From an uncultured Ruminococcus sp. (GTDB taxonomy: Bacteria > Bacillota > Clostridia > Oscillospirales > Acutalibacteraceae), in NCBI GenBank assembly GCA_902763365.1, contig CACWRT010000007.1, positions 1-51,057 on the forward strand: 51,057 nt of DNA. Reading direction: 5' to 3'. Position numbers and translations under genes: made by a program. Position 1 is the stretch's first letter; each line of letters begins with the position of its first letter. Of the stretch, positions 15,774 through 25,504 are shown one piece after another. The notes beneath the pieces were generated by a model that was given only the letters and a program-made list of their open reading frames with translations, ran no database searches and was not told the DNA's origin.

Positions 15774-16745
15774 ATGTCATTGTCGTATGAATTTTCCATC
15801 GGTTCTGTAAGAGCAAAGGAGAAGAACCTTCTCTCGCAGGCAGAATATGAACAGATGCTTATGCTGAAAAGCGAGGGTGAGCTGATAAGCTTTCTCAAGG
15901 ACAAGGGCTATCCCGAGGGCGACAGTATTGAAGAAATACTGAAAGCCCGTCAGGAAATGATGTGGAAATATATCCGCAGTGTTGCGCCCGATATGGTAAT
16001 ATTTGAGCCCTTCTATATGCAGAGCGATATCCATAATTTCAAAACTATACTCAAGGGCGTTATGTTCGGGAAGGAATATGATGGTCTTTTGCTGAGTCCT
16101 GCGACTGTCAGCACGGATGTTATGCGTAAATGTATAGAGGAAAGAAAGTTTGAAAAGCTTCCCGGGTGGCTTGCGCAGACTGCCGCAAAAGCATATGAGC
16201 TTCTTGCGCATACGAAGGATGCAAGACTGAGCGACGGCGCACTTGACAGGGCGTTGCTTGAAACGCTTATTTCAATGAGCAAAAAATCAGGTTCTGCTTT
16301 TCTTGTGAAATACTTCAATACTATGACATTCTATGCCGATATCAAGATATCCATAAGAGCGTCAAGGACAAAGACAACTATGGAGTTTCTTAATACGGCG
16401 CTTTGCGAATGTGAAGACTTTGATAAGGATAAGATCGTAAAGAAGATCATGGCAGGTCATGATCAGCTTCTGAAATATCTTGAAGGCGTCAGCGCCTATG
16501 ACTGTAAAAAGGCAATAAAGCTGTATGAAGAAAGAGCAGGGCTTTTTGAGAAGTTTGTTGACGACAGGCTGATGGCCGCTGCGAGAGAAATGTGCAGACT
16601 GACAAATGAAGGTCCCGAGCCGCTTTTCGGCTACTATATAGGCTGCGAATACGAAAGACGGGCTGTCAGCATGATAGCCAGCGGTATAAGAACGGCAGCT
16701 TCGCCTGATTCTGTCAGAGAAAGGCTGCGTGAAACTTATGGTTAA
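15774..16745 (+). CDS. ntpC: V-type ATPase subunit C
   Basis: The 323-residue protein is the funnel-shaped C (d-type) subunit that connects the central shaft to the K ring; it is all-helical with no membrane segment. Family features include FEPFYMQSDIHNFKTILKG and the C-terminal EPLFGYYIGCEYERRAVSMI. The start is ATG with AGGGGGAAT upstream. Its end overlaps the start of subunit F. Confidence 0.94.
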   Translation: MSLSYEFSIGSVRAKEKNLLSQAEYEQMLMLKSEGELISFLKDKGYPEGDSIEEILKARQEMMWKYIRSVAPDMVIFEPFYMQSDIHNFKTILKGVMFGKEYDGLLLSPATVSTDVMRKCIEERKFEKLPGWLAQTAAKAYELLAHTKDARLSDGALDRALLETLISMSKKSGSAFLVKYFNTMTFYADIKISIRASRTKTTMEFLNTALCECEDFDKDKIVKKIMAGHDQLLKYLEGVSAYDCKKAIKLYEERAGLFEKFVDDRLMAAAREMCRLTNEGPEPLFGYYIGCEYERRAVSMIASGIRTAASPDSVRERLRETYG

Positions 16746-17058
16746 GAATATAGCGTATATCGGTGACAGCGAAAGTGTAAAGGGCTTTTCCGCAGTTGGA
16801 ATTGATGCGGTCATCTGTAATGAGCCTGAAAATGCTGCGGCTGTGCTCAAGAATATATCCGATAAAGAAAGATATGCTGTTATTTATATAACGGAGGAGC
16901 TTTTTGAAGCCGCTAAAAAAGAAGTAGCAAAGCTTTCACTTATGACTGTTCCAGCCGTTATTCCGATACCGGGAGCAAGAGGCAATACCGGTATAGGTTC
17001 AAAAAGACTTTCACAGTTTGTTGAACAGGCAGTAGGTTCGGATATATTATTTAAATAG
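16738..17058 (+). CDS. ntpG: V-type ATPase subunit F
   Basis: This small subunit (106 residues from ATG 16738) belongs to the central shaft. It has the typical N-terminal strand and turn KNIAYIGDSESVKGFSAVGI and the C-terminal ARGNTGIGSKRLSQFVEQAV. The ATG overlaps the end of subunit C by 8 bases; an in-frame GTG at 16729 is an alternative with AAGG 4 bases before it. The stop is TAG, and a heptamer array begins inside it. Confidence 0.92.
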   Translation: MVKNIAYIGDSESVKGFSAVGIDAVICNEPENAAAVLKNISDKERYAVIYITEELFEAAKKEVAKLSLMTVPAVIPIPGARGNTGIGSKRLSQFVEQAVGSDILFK

Positions 17059-17155
17059 CTTAAAGCTTTTAGCTGTAAGCCCAAAGCATGGCGGTTCGGA
17101 ATTTGTTTGCTGTAGTTCATAGTAATTTAGATTTCTGACCGCTGATTGCTAATTG
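17057..17155 (+). repeat. Two heptamer arrays inside the V-ATPase operon
   Basis: AGCTTAA, AGCTTTT, AGCTGTA, AGCCCAA, AGCATGG (17057-17091) begins at the A of the subunit F stop TAG. A second array, CTGACCG, CTGATTG, CTAATTG, follows at 17135-17155. Together they fill most of the 125-bp gap between subunits F and A, the longest gap in an otherwise tight operon. Confidence 0.8.
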
Positions 17156-17183
17156 TTTAATTCTCCAAAAAGGGGTGTAAAAT

Positions 17184-18950
17184 TTGGCAAACGGAATTAT
17201 TACAAAGGTAGCAGGCCCTCTTGTAATAGCAGAGGGAATGCGTGATGCCAATATGTTCGACGTGGTAAGAGTCAGCAGTCAGAGACTGATAGGCGAGATC
17301 ATCGAAATGCACGGCGACAAGGCGTCAATACAGGTATATGAAGAAACATCAGGTCTGGGTCCCGGAGAAGAAGTAGAATCTACGGGTGCGCCGCTTTCCG
17401 TCGAGCTTGGACCCGGTCTTATCGGAGCAATCTATGACGGTATACAGCGTCCGCTTAACGAGATCATGAAAAAGGTAGGAAATAACCTTACCAGAGGCGT
17501 TGAAGTACCCTCCCTTGATCACAGCAAGAAGTGGCATTTCTACCCGACCGTAAAGAAGGGCGACAAGGTAGTTCCCGGTGATATTATTGGTACCGTAGAA
17601 GAAACTCATGCAGTTTCTCATAAGATAATGGTGCCCGATAAAGTCAGCGGCGTTGTAAAGGAAATAGAAGAAGGCAATTTCACAGTTGATGAAGCAGTTG
17701 CCGTAGTTGAAGAAAACGGCAAAAAAGTGAACATTACTATGTCAACAAAATGGCCTGTACGTGTAGGCAGACCCTATAAGAGAAAGCTTTCTCCAGATAT
17801 ACTGCTTACAACCGGTCAGAGGACGATAGATACACTTTTCCCAATAGCAAAGGGCGGCGTAGCTGCCGTTCCGGGTCCGTTCGGTTCGGGAAAAACTGTT
17901 GTACAGCATCAGCTTGCAAAATGGGCTGCTGCCGACATAATCGTATATATAGGCTGCGGTGAACGCGGCAACGAGATGACGGACGTTCTTAATGAATTTC
18001 CCGAGCTTAAAGATCCTAAGACCGGCAATTCACTTATGGAAAGAACAGTGCTTATCGCAAATACATCGGATATGCCTGTTGCTGCCCGTGAAGCTTCCAT
18101 ATATACAGGTATTACAATAGCAGAATATTTCAGAGATATGGGTTATACCGTAGCACTCATGGCTGATTCTACATCACGTTGGGCAGAAGCGCTTCGTGAA
18201 ATGTCGGGACGTCTTGAGGAAATGCCCGGTGAAGAAGGCTATCCCGCATATCTTGGAAGCCGTCTTGCGCAGTTCTATGAGAGAGCAGGACGCGTAATAG
18301 TAAGAGGTCAGAAGGATGTCGAAGGCGCGCTTTCTGTTATTGGCGCAGTATCTCCTCCGGGCGGTGATATTTCGGAGCCTGTATCACAGGCAACGCTCAG
18401 AATAGTCAAGGTATTCTGGGGACTTGATGCAAGTCTTGCATATAAGCGTCATTTCCCTGCTATCAACTGGCTTACAAGTTATTCGCTTTATACAGATCAG
18501 CTTACGAAATGGTATGAAGAAAATGCGTCCGAGGACTTTATGACACTCAGAGGCAGGATCATGAATATGCTTCAGGATGAAGCTGAGCTTCAGGAGATCG
18601 TTAATCTTGTCGGTATGGATGCTCTTTCCGCATCAGACAGACTCAAGCTTGAAACTGCAAGAGCTATAAGAGAAGACTATCTGCATCAGAACGCATTTGA
18701 CCCGACAGATACCTATACTTCAATAAAGAAGCAGGTACTTATGATGAGAGCAATACTTCTTTGCTATGACAAGTCGCTTGAAGCGCTGCAGTCAGGTGCG
18801 GATATCAATCTGCTTGTAGGTATGCTGGTAAGAGAACGTATCGGAAGATTCAAATATGAAAGTGAAAGTCAGATAGATCAGGAATTTGAATCCATCAAGG
18901 CTATCCTTGATAAGGAGATCAAGGATGTTCTGGAAAGGAGTGAGGACTGA
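17184..18950 (+). CDS. ntpA: V-type ATPase catalytic subunit A
   Basis: The 588-residue subunit hydrolyses or makes ATP. It has the N-terminal beta barrel, the bulge domain special to V/A-type A subunits (~110-190), the P-loop [11 protein letters not shown] (~232-242), the catalytic Glu in GERGNEM, the Walker-B-like [18 protein letters not shown], and [16 protein letters not shown]. The start is TTG (TTGGCAAACGG) with AAAAAGGGG upstream. Its stop overlaps the start of subunit B by one base. Confidence 0.98.
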   Translation: MANGIITKVAGPLVIAEGMRDANMFDVVRVSSQRLIGEIIEMHGDKASIQVYEETSGLGPGEEVESTGAPLSVELGPGLIGAIYDGIQRPLNEIMKKVGNNLTRGVEVPSLDHSKKWHFYPTVKKGDKVVPGDIIGTVEETHAVSHKIMVPDKVSGVVKEIEEGNFTVDEAVAVVEENGKKVNITMSTKWPVRVGRPYKRKLSPDILLTTGQRTIDTLFPIAKGGVAAVPGPFGSGKTVVQHQLAKWAAADIIVYIGCGERGNEMTDVLNEFPELKDPKTGNSLMERTVLIANTSDMPVAAREASIYTGITIAEYFRDMGYTVALMADSTSRWAEALREMSGRLEEMPGEEGYPAYLGSRLAQFYERAGRVIVRGQKDVEGALSVIGAVSPPGGDISEPVSQATLRIVKVFWGLDASLAYKRHFPAINWLTSYSLYTDQLTKWYEENASEDFMTLRGRIMNMLQDEAELQEIVNLVGMDALSASDRLKLETARAIREDYLHQNAFDPTDTYTSIKKQVLMMRAILLCYDKSLEALQSGADINLLVGMLVRERIGRFKYESESQIDQEFESIKAILDKEIKDVLERSED

Positions 18951-20323
18951 TGCCAAAGGAATACCGTACTATAAGAGAGGTCGCAGGTCCTCTTATGATG
19001 GTGACTGATGTTGAAGGAGTTACCTATAACGAGCTCGGTGAGATAGAACTGCCGAATGGTGAAATACGCAGATGCCAGGTGCTTGAGGTTGAAGGCTCAA
19101 ATGCGCTTGTTCAGCTTTTTGATTCCGCAGCAGGCATTAACCTTGCTCAGTCAAAGGTAAGATTTCTGGGAAAATCAATGGAGCTTCCCGTATCGGGAGA
19201 TATGCTTTCACGAGTATTTGACGGTCTTGGAAATCCTATAGACGGAGGTCCTGCCATTATTCCCGAAAAAAGACTTGATATAAACGGAACACCTATGAAC
19301 CCGGCCGCAAGAGACTACCCTCAGGAGTTCATACAGACGGGTATTTCCGCAATTGACGGACTTAATACCCTTGTAAGAGGTCAGAAGCTGCCTATTTTCT
19401 CGGCATCGGGTCTTCCTCATGCGCAGCTTGCGGCTCAGATCGCAAGACAGGCAGCTGTAAGAGGAAAAAATGAACAGTTTGCTGTTGTATTTGCAGCAAT
19501 GGGTATTACTTATGAGGAGTCTGACTTCTTCGTACAGTCCTTTAAGGAAACGGGCGCTATTGACAGAACAGTAATGTTTGTAAACCTTGCAAACGACCCT
19601 GCTATCGAGCGTATAGCTACTCCGAGAATGGCGCTTACAGCCGCAGAGTATCTTGCATTCGATATGGGTATGCACGTTCTCGTTATAATGACGGATATCA
19701 CAAACTATGCGGATGCTTTGCGTGAGGTTTCTGCCGCACGTAAGGAGGTTCCGGGACGCCGCGGATATCCCGGTTATATGTATACCAACCTTGCAACACT
19801 TTATGAAAGAGCAGGACGACAGAAAGGAAAGGATGGTTCTATTACTCTTATTCCCATACTCACTATGCCTGAGGATGATAAGACTCACCCGATCCCCGAC
19901 CTTACGGGATATATAACGGAGGGTCAGATAATCCTCAGCCGTGAGCTTTACAGAAAGGGTATAATGCCTCCTATAGATGTTCTCCCCTCACTTTCACGTC
20001 TTAAAGATAAGGGTATAGGCAAGGGCAGAACAAGAGAAGACCATGCTGCTACAATGAACCAGCTCTTCTCTGCTTATGCGCGCGGAAAAGAAGCAAGAGA
20101 GCTTATGATAGTTCTCGGTGAAGCAGCCTTGACAGATATAGACAAGAAGTATGCAGAATTTGCCGAACAGTTTGAAAGAGAGTATGTATCACAGGGATAT
20201 ACTACCAACAGAAGTATAGAGGATACACTTAATACAGGCTGGAAACTCTTGCATATTCTTCCGAGAAGCGAGCTTAAACGTATCAAGGACGATATGCTTG
20301 ACGAGTATTACGGAAAACAGTAA
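18950..20323 (+). CDS. ntpB: V-type ATPase regulatory subunit B
   Basis: The 457-residue non-catalytic partner of subunit A has the RecA-like fold but lacks a P-loop; the corresponding stretch reads [19 protein letters not shown]. Other family motifs are [48 protein letters not shown] (split here over two conserved blocks) and [12 protein letters not shown]. The ATG shares one base with the subunit A stop, with AAAGGAG before it. Confidence 0.98.
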   Translation: MPKEYRTIREVAGPLMMVTDVEGVTYNELGEIELPNGEIRRCQVLEVEGSNALVQLFDSAAGINLAQSKVRFLGKSMELPVSGDMLSRVFDGLGNPIDGGPAIIPEKRLDINGTPMNPAARDYPQEFIQTGISAIDGLNTLVRGQKLPIFSASGLPHAQLAAQIARQAAVRGKNEQFAVVFAAMGITYEESDFFVQSFKETGAIDRTVMFVNLANDPAIERIATPRMALTAAEYLAFDMGMHVLVIMTDITNYADALREVSAARKEVPGRRGYPGYMYTNLATLYERAGRQKGKDGSITLIPILTMPEDDKTHPIPDLTGYITEGQIILSRELYRKGIMPPIDVLPSLSRLKDKGIGKGRTREDHAATMNQLFSAYARGKEARELMIVLGEAALTDIDKKYAEFAEQFEREYVSQGYTTNRSIEDTLNTGWKLLHILPRSELKRIKDDMLDEYYGKQ

Positions 20324-20341
20324 AGTCGGGAGGTTTTCGGA

Positions 20342-21001
20342 TTGGCTATAATGAATGTGAACCCGACCAGAATGCAGATGACAAAGCTCAAGAAACAGCT
20401 TCAGACGGCAAGACGAGGACATAAGATGCTGAAGGATAAGCGTGATGAGCTTATGCGCCAGTTTATTGAGCTTGTGCAGGAAAATAAAAAACTCCGGGAT
20501 GAGGTTGAGCAGAAGCTCAGGGACTGCAGCGCAGCGTTCACTAACGCAGGCGCGGCAATGAGCCGTGAAGCTCTGGAATCATCGCTTATGTCATCCAAAC
20601 AGCAGACGGGCATTGATATAAGTCAGAAGAATATAATGAGTGTTGACGTACCTGTTTTTTCCGCAGTGAGCGAGAGCCCCGATGAAAATGATATATTTCC
20701 CTATGGTTTTGCTTTTACTTCGTTTGAACTTGACGATGCGGTAATGTCGCTCAATGATCTTCTTCCGGAGCTGATAAAGCTTGCGCAGATCGAAAAAAGC
20801 TGTGAGCTTATGGCTGCCGAGATCGAGAAAACAAGAAGGCGTGTTAATTCACTTGAACACGTAATGATACCGAGATATGAGGAAACTATAAAATATATAT
20901 CAATGAAACTTGAAGAAAATGACAGAAGCAGCCGTACAAGGCTAATGAAGGTCAAGGATATGCTGCTTGAGAAGGCACACCATTATTCTGAAAAACAGTA
21001 A
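20342..21001 (+). CDS. ntpD: V-type ATPase subunit D (central shaft)
   Basis: The 219-residue protein is two long helices of an antiparallel coiled coil that turns inside the A3B3 head; the family start NPTRMQMTKLKKQLQTARRG is present, and the second helix ends RLMKVKDMLLEKA. TTG at 20342 is preferred because GGGAGG lies 8 bases before it; the in-frame ATG at 20351 would be 17 bases away. It is the last gene of the operon and is followed by a hairpin. Confidence 0.95.
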   Translation: MAIMNVNPTRMQMTKLKKQLQTARRGHKMLKDKRDELMRQFIELVQENKKLRDEVEQKLRDCSAAFTNAGAAMSREALESSLMSSKQQTGIDISQKNIMSVDVPVFSAVSESPDENDIFPYGFAFTSFELDDAVMSLNDLLPELIKLAQIEKSCELMAAEIEKTRRRVNSLEHVMIPRYEETIKYISMKLEENDRSSRTRLMKVKDMLLEKAHHYSEKQ

Positions 21002-21005
21002 GGAA

Positions 21006-21038
21006 ACAAAGCCGCAGCCCGAAAATCTGCGGCTTTGT
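21006..21038 (+). terminator. Hairpin after V-ATPase operon
   Basis: ACAAAGCCGCAG (21006-21017) pairs perfectly with CTGCGGCTTTGT (21027-21038). A good T-run is missing after it. A second small hairpin, TCAGCTG/CAGCTGA, follows at about 21059-21084. Confidence 0.7.
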
Positions 21039-21152
21039 CCTATATGATACAGAAAAGGTCAGCTGCTGAATTATCAGCTGAATTTTCTTTAATACAGGCG
21101 GAGATATTTATATGCGTTAATTATTCTGCACTGATCGGAGGATATATCAGAT

Positions 21153-22796
21153 ATGCTAAGCAAAGATGAGATACAGGAAAATACAAAAACACTGCCTTTG
21201 GAAAAATACGGGGAGCTGCTGTCTGAAAACTATCTCAGTCAGTCTGCAAGATTAAAATGTACGGAGCTGGAGGCCGAAAATAAACAGCTCAGAAAAGAAC
21301 TGGAAAAGTTCAAAATGTTAGCAGGAGGGGATATTTCGGAAAAGACAGCGCTGATGTGTCAGCTGTACGACGGACTTCTGAATGAATCCGATATCATTTC
21401 TGAAAGCAGCAGTGATACAGATTTTTCGGAAATTCTTAAAACACTTCATAGTGATGCCGCCGAAGGAAACACGTCATTGAATGACCGCTACGAAAACCGA
21501 AAGTATGAACCATCATATAAAAACATAAGCTGCCGGAAATGTTCAGACGTATGCAAAAAACTGAAAAGCAGTCCTTTGATGTCTGTATATATAGATGATG
21601 AAGGTTTGAAAGTGATTGATGAAGAATTTCCCGTGTACAAATGCGTCAGCTGCGGAGAGATCTGCTATGATATGTATGAAAAATTCAGGAACAGAAAGTC
21701 TTTGCTTAAAGAAAGAGAAGTAACGGCACAGATGGCGGCTTTTCTTCTGAATGAGAAGTTTGTTATGAAAAGATCCTACGCTTTTCTTGAAAACAGTTAC
21801 AGGTCACAGAATATGACATTGTCAAAGGAATTTATGAGCTATATCGTAAATGAGATCTGTGACAGATATCTTGAACCCCTTTATAACTGCATGAAAAATG
21901 AATTGTTTGCAAGCGGATTTATTATATCAGGTGCTGCCGATGTACTGACGTGCAGAGTCAATGAAAAAGAGGCGTCTTCACACGATGAAGGTATGCTTGA
22001 GATGTTTGTTTATACAGCTGAGGCTGTGGGCGGCGGAAGGATAATACTTTTTGACGCCGGAACAGAAGGTGAAATGTCAGAAAATTCCGATATCTCCGAA
22101 AGCGTAAAGATCTTTCTGCGGGGTTACAGTGGAATTATTCATACCGATAAAGCAGAATTGTTTGATTATAAAGAGAAAAAATTTGAAATATTACCTATGT
22201 GGGGCGCGGTGGAAAATCTGCTGACCCGTACTCTTGAGCCTAATTTCGTATCAGGAAAGCCTGATGCAAATGTGATCAAATGTATATCTTCTCTCGGAAA
22301 AATAAAGCAAAAGCTGAAGGATGATAAGGATGTTGATGATGAGATACGTCTTGCGGTAAGAAGGGCGAATTGCTCTGATATTACAGATGAGCTTATTGAG
22401 AAAGCACAGGAATGGGAGAAAAACGGATGCAAGATCAAAACAGAAAAGGCTTTCCGTTATATTCTTGAATATATGAATGAACTTGATTCTTTCTATACAG
22501 ATGCAAGAACTGTGTTTGATAACGAAAGCTGTGAAGAAGAACTGAACGAATTTGGTGTTGATGATATGATCTCAAGGATCATAAAAGACAAAAACGGTTA
22601 CCGCAGAACAGTTATTATTATGAGCATAATAAGGACTGTCAAGGCAAATTCCCTTGATGTTGTGCGATACCTTACATTTTATTTGAAAAATATTCTGATT
22701 GAAAATAATGACGTTTCCGATCTGCTGCCGTGGAAAGCTCCTTCTGAGTGCTGTATTCCCATGGAAAGACGAGCAGATGAGCATCCGATATATTGA
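21153..22796 (+). CDS. Orphan IS66-transposase-like protein, probably domesticated
   Basis: The 547 residues follow the order of an IS66 TnpC transposase: N-terminal coiled coil (~30-55), zinc finger (Cys127, Cys130, Cys164, Cys167), a DDE-like core and the family C-terminus TVKANSLDVVRYLTFYL...LLPW (493-527). The three acidic positions can still be placed (Asp263 in AADVL, Asp332 in IIHTDKAE, Glu461 near FDNESCEEE), but the usual contexts ADET, TDGY and AERAIR are lost. No IS66 tnpA/tnpB genes and no terminal repeats are seen. The gene has its own ribosome site (GGAGG near 21139) and a perfect terminator. It may be a former transposase kept for another DNA-related role, or a decaying one with an intact frame. 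Confidence 0.75.
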   Translation: MLSKDEIQENTKTLPLEKYGELLSENYLSQSARLKCTELEAENKQLRKELEKFKMLAGGDISEKTALMCQLYDGLLNESDIISESSSDTDFSEILKTLHSDAAEGNTSLNDRYENRKYEPSYKNISCRKCSDVCKKLKSSPLMSVYIDDEGLKVIDEEFPVYKCVSCGEICYDMYEKFRNRKSLLKEREVTAQMAAFLLNEKFVMKRSYAFLENSYRSQNMTLSKEFMSYIVNEICDRYLEPLYNCMKNELFASGFIISGAADVLTCRVNEKEASSHDEGMLEMFVYTAEAVGGGRIILFDAGTEGEMSENSDISESVKIFLRGYSGIIHTDKAELFDYKEKKFEILPMWGAVENLLTRTLEPNFVSGKPDANVIKCISSLGKIKQKLKDDKDVDDEIRLAVRRANCSDITDELIEKAQEWEKNGCKIKTEKAFRYILEYMNELDSFYTDARTVFDNESCEEELNEFGVDDMISRIIKDKNGYRRTVIIMSIIRTVKANSLDVVRYLTFYLKNILIENNDVSDLLPWKAPSECCIPMERRADEHPIY

Positions 22797-22803
22797 TTGA
22801 GCT

Positions 22804-22849
22804 AAAAAGATCATTGCAGAACAGGGAGCAAGTCTGCAATGATCTTTTT
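22804..22849 (+). terminator. Strong terminator after IS66-like gene
   Basis: Perfect 17-bp arms, 22804-22820 (ending ATTGCAGA) and 22833-22849 (starting TCTGCAAT), followed from the 3' arm by a T-run. The following 150 bases to the hyd promoter are AT-rich and hold nothing recognisable. Confidence 0.93.
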
Positions 22850-23000
22850 ATAAGTATTGAAATAATAATTCACAACTTTACAGTGATAAATTATGTAATA
22901 AAAAGTCGTGTAAATAAGCCAGAGTTAAATACATCTAATCAAAAAGCTGAATTAATAGGCCGAGATGGAATAAAATTTGTCGAAAATATAAAAAAATAGC

Positions 23001-23029
23001 TTGTATTTTTCCGAAAAATACTGTATAAT
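23001..23029 (+). promoter_or_regulatory. hydCBA promoter
   Basis: TTGTAT (23001-23006), 17 bp, TATAAT (23024-23029). The start point near 23036 leaves a ~50-base AT-rich leader before hydC. Confidence 0.75.
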
Positions 23030-23087
23030 GATTATATTAATTATATATATCAATATATATAAATTTATGATAATGGAGGAATATCCT

Positions 23088-23597
23088 ATGGCAGAAAATT
23101 CCCTAACATTCCAGGGAACAAAGGCTCAGGAAGAGCAGCTTATGTCTGTTATCGAGCAGAATAAGAACGTTCCCGGAGCATTGTTGCCCGTACTCCATGA
23201 GGCGCAGGAGATATATGGCTATCTCCCGATAGAGGTTCAGCAGATGGTAGCTGACGGACTTGGCGTATCACTCAGTGAAGTTTTCGGCGTGGCAACATTC
23301 TACTCACGTTTCAGTCTCACACCTAAGGGCAAGCACAAGATCAGTGTCTGTCTTGGTACGGCGTGTTATGTAAAGGGATCAGATAAGATCCTTGCAGAGA
23401 TCGAGAATCAGCTTGGCATAAAGAGCGGTGAATGTACACCTGACGGTCTTTTCTCGATAGATTCATGCCGTTGCGTAGGTGCGTGCGGACTTGCACCTGT
23501 AATGATGATCGACGAAGATGTATATGGTAAGCTTACCCCTAAAGAAGTCGGAAAGATCCTTAAAAAGTATATGGATGAGGAAGGGGGAGCTAAGTAA
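23088..23597 (+). CDS. hydC: [FeFe] hydrogenase subunit HydC (NuoE-like)
   Basis: The 169-residue thioredoxin-like [2Fe-2S] protein is the small subunit of the trimeric, NAD-linked hydrogenase. Cluster cysteines lie in CLGTACYVKGSD and CRCVGACGLAPVM. The N-terminal helical part PGALLPVLHEAQEIYGYLP is typical of the NuoE family. ATG at 23088 is chosen because GGAGGA lies 7 bases upstream; the open frame extends further up but through promoter-like AT-rich sequence. The stop shares one base with the hydB start. Confidence 0.95.
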   Translation: MAENSLTFQGTKAQEEQLMSVIEQNKNVPGALLPVLHEAQEIYGYLPIEVQQMVADGLGVSLSEVFGVATFYSRFSLTPKGKHKISVCLGTACYVKGSDKILAEIENQLGIKSGECTPDGLFSIDSCRCVGACGLAPVMMIDEDVYGKLTPKEVGKILKKYMDEEGGAK

Positions 23598-25489
23598 TGA
23601 CACTTGAAGAACTCAATAAGATCAAAAAAGAAAACGAAGAACTTGTAATGGTTCGTAAAGTCGTTAAAGAAAAGGGCGAAGAGCTTGCTAAGCATACTCA
23701 GTATCGTAAGCAGGTACTTGTATGCGGCGGTACGGGTTGTACTTCATCAGGCAGTAAAAAGGTAGTTGCCGCTCTTGAAGCTGCTCTTAAAGAAAACGGT
23801 CTTGAGGATGAGATACTGGTTGTAAGAACAGGCTGCTTCGGTCTTTGTTCTCTCGGCCCGATCATGATCGTTTATCCCGAAGGCGCATTCTATGCACAGG
23901 CTACTCCCGAGGGTGTTGCAAAGATCGTTAAGGAACACCTCAAGGAGGGCAATATAGTTAAAGAGCTTCTTTATAAAGAAACTGTTCATGAGGACGGTTC
24001 TATCACTCCTCTTTCAGAAACAAACTTCTATAAGAAGCAGATGAGAATCGCTCTGCGTAACTGCGGTGTCATCGATCCCGAAAATATTGAGGAGTATATT
24101 GCTCTTGACGGTTATCAGGGACTCTATAAGGCGCTTACAAGCATGACTCCCGATGAGGTCATCAAGGAAGTGCTTGACTCCGGCCTCAGAGGAAGAGGCG
24201 GCGGCGGATTCCCCACAGGCAGAAAGTGGATGTTCGCTAAGGCTTCACCCGGAGATGTTAAGTATGTATGTTGTAACGCCGACGAAGGTGACCCCGGTGC
24301 ATTCATGGATCGTTCTATCCTTGAGGGCGACCCCCAGTGTATCATAGAGGCTATGGCTATAGCAGGCTATGCTATCGGCGCACACCATGGTTTTGTATAT
24401 GTCCGTGCAGAATATCCTATCGCTGTACAGAGACTCAGCATCGCTATTGAGCAGGCTAAGAAGTACGGCTTCCTCGGCAAGAATATTCTCGGTACAGGCT
24501 TTGACTTTGACCTTGAGATCAGACTTGGCGCAGGTGCTTTCGTATGCGGTGAGGAAACAGCTCTTATGACATCTATCGAAGGCAACAGAGGTGAGCCTCG
24601 TCCCCGTCCTCCGTTCCCCGCAGTAAAGGGTCTGTTCGAGAAGCCTACAGTACTCAACAACGTTGAGACATATGCTAATATTGCTCAGATCATCTACAAG
24701 GGCAGCGAGTGGTATTCTTCTATCGGTACAGAAACAAGCCGCGGTACAAAGGTATTTGCTCTCGGCGGTAAGATCACTAACGTTGGTCTTGTTGAGATAC
24801 CTATGGGTACAACGCTGCGTGAGATCATTGAAGAGATCGGCGGCGGTATTCCTAACGGCAAGAAATTCAAAGCTGCTCAGACAGGCGGACCTTCGGGCGG
24901 ATGTATTCCCTCTGAGCATATAGATACTCCTATAGATTATGACAGCCTTCTCTCGATCGGCTCTATGATGGGTTCGGGCGGTATGATCATCCTTGATGAG
25001 GATACCTGTATGGTAGATATCGCTAAATTCTATCTTGAGTTCACAGTTGATGAGAGCTGCGGTAAATGTACTCCCTGCCGTGTCGGGACAAGAAAGCTTC
25101 TTAAATACCTTGATAAGATCACACAGGGCAAAGGCACAATGGAAGACCTTGAGAACATCGACGAGCTTGCTAAGCATATGCAGAAGTCGTCTCTCTGTGC
25201 TCTGGGTCAGACAGCACCTAACCCGATCCTTTCGACCCTCCACTTCTTTAAGGATGAGTATATTGCGCATATCCAGGATAAGACCTGTCCTGCTTGTGTA
25301 TGTAAGTCTCTTATCAGATATGAGATTATTGCCGATAAATGTAAGGGCTGTACTCTTTGTGCAAGAAATTGTCCGGTTAAAGCTATCAGCGGAACAGTTA
25401 AGCAGCCTCATGTTATTGATGCAGATAAGTGTATCAAGTGCGGTCTGTGTATGAGCAACTGTAAGTTCGGCGCTATTATAACCAAATAA
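23597..25489 (+). CDS. hydB: [FeFe] hydrogenase subunit HydB (NuoF-like)
   Basis: The 630-residue flavoprotein is where NAD(H) and electron bifurcation are handled. Domains in order: N-terminal [2Fe-2S] thioredoxin-like (VLVCGGTGCTSSG, CFGLCSLGP), FMN/NADH site (GLRGRGGGGFPTGRKW, NADEGDPGAFMDRS), SLBB domain, [4Fe-4S] site ESCGKCTPCRVGTRKL, and a C-terminal two-cluster ferredoxin (CKGCTLCARNCP, CIKCGLCMSNC). The extra C-terminal ferredoxin is typical of HydB and absent from NuoF. It starts on the last base of the hydC stop (TAATG), so the two are coupled. Confidence 0.97.
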   Translation: MTLEELNKIKKENEELVMVRKVVKEKGEELAKHTQYRKQVLVCGGTGCTSSGSKKVVAALEAALKENGLEDEILVVRTGCFGLCSLGPIMIVYPEGAFYAQATPEGVAKIVKEHLKEGNIVKELLYKETVHEDGSITPLSETNFYKKQMRIALRNCGVIDPENIEEYIALDGYQGLYKALTSMTPDEVIKEVLDSGLRGRGGGGFPTGRKWMFAKASPGDVKYVCCNADEGDPGAFMDRSILEGDPQCIIEAMAIAGYAIGAHHGFVYVRAEYPIAVQRLSIAIEQAKKYGFLGKNILGTGFDFDLEIRLGAGAFVCGEETALMTSIEGNRGEPRPRPPFPAVKGLFEKPTVLNNVETYANIAQIIYKGSEWYSSIGTETSRGTKVFALGGKITNVGLVEIPMGTTLREIIEEIGGGIPNGKKFKAAQTGGPSGGCIPSEHIDTPIDYDSLLSIGSMMGSGGMIILDEDTCMVDIAKFYLEFTVDESCGKCTPCRVGTRKLLKYLDKITQGKGTMEDLENIDELAKHMQKSSLCALGQTAPNPILSTLHFFKDEYIAHIQDKTCPACVCKSLIRYEIIADKCKGCTLCARNCPVKAISGTVKQPHVIDADKCIKCGLCMSNCKFGAIITK

Positions 25490-25504
25490 GGAGGGGGATA
25501 ATTC

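Noticed and set aside
21039-22860. Active IS66 insertion sequence with terminal repeats
   Set aside because: No matching inverted ends or target duplication were found around the gene, and accessory IS66 genes are missing.
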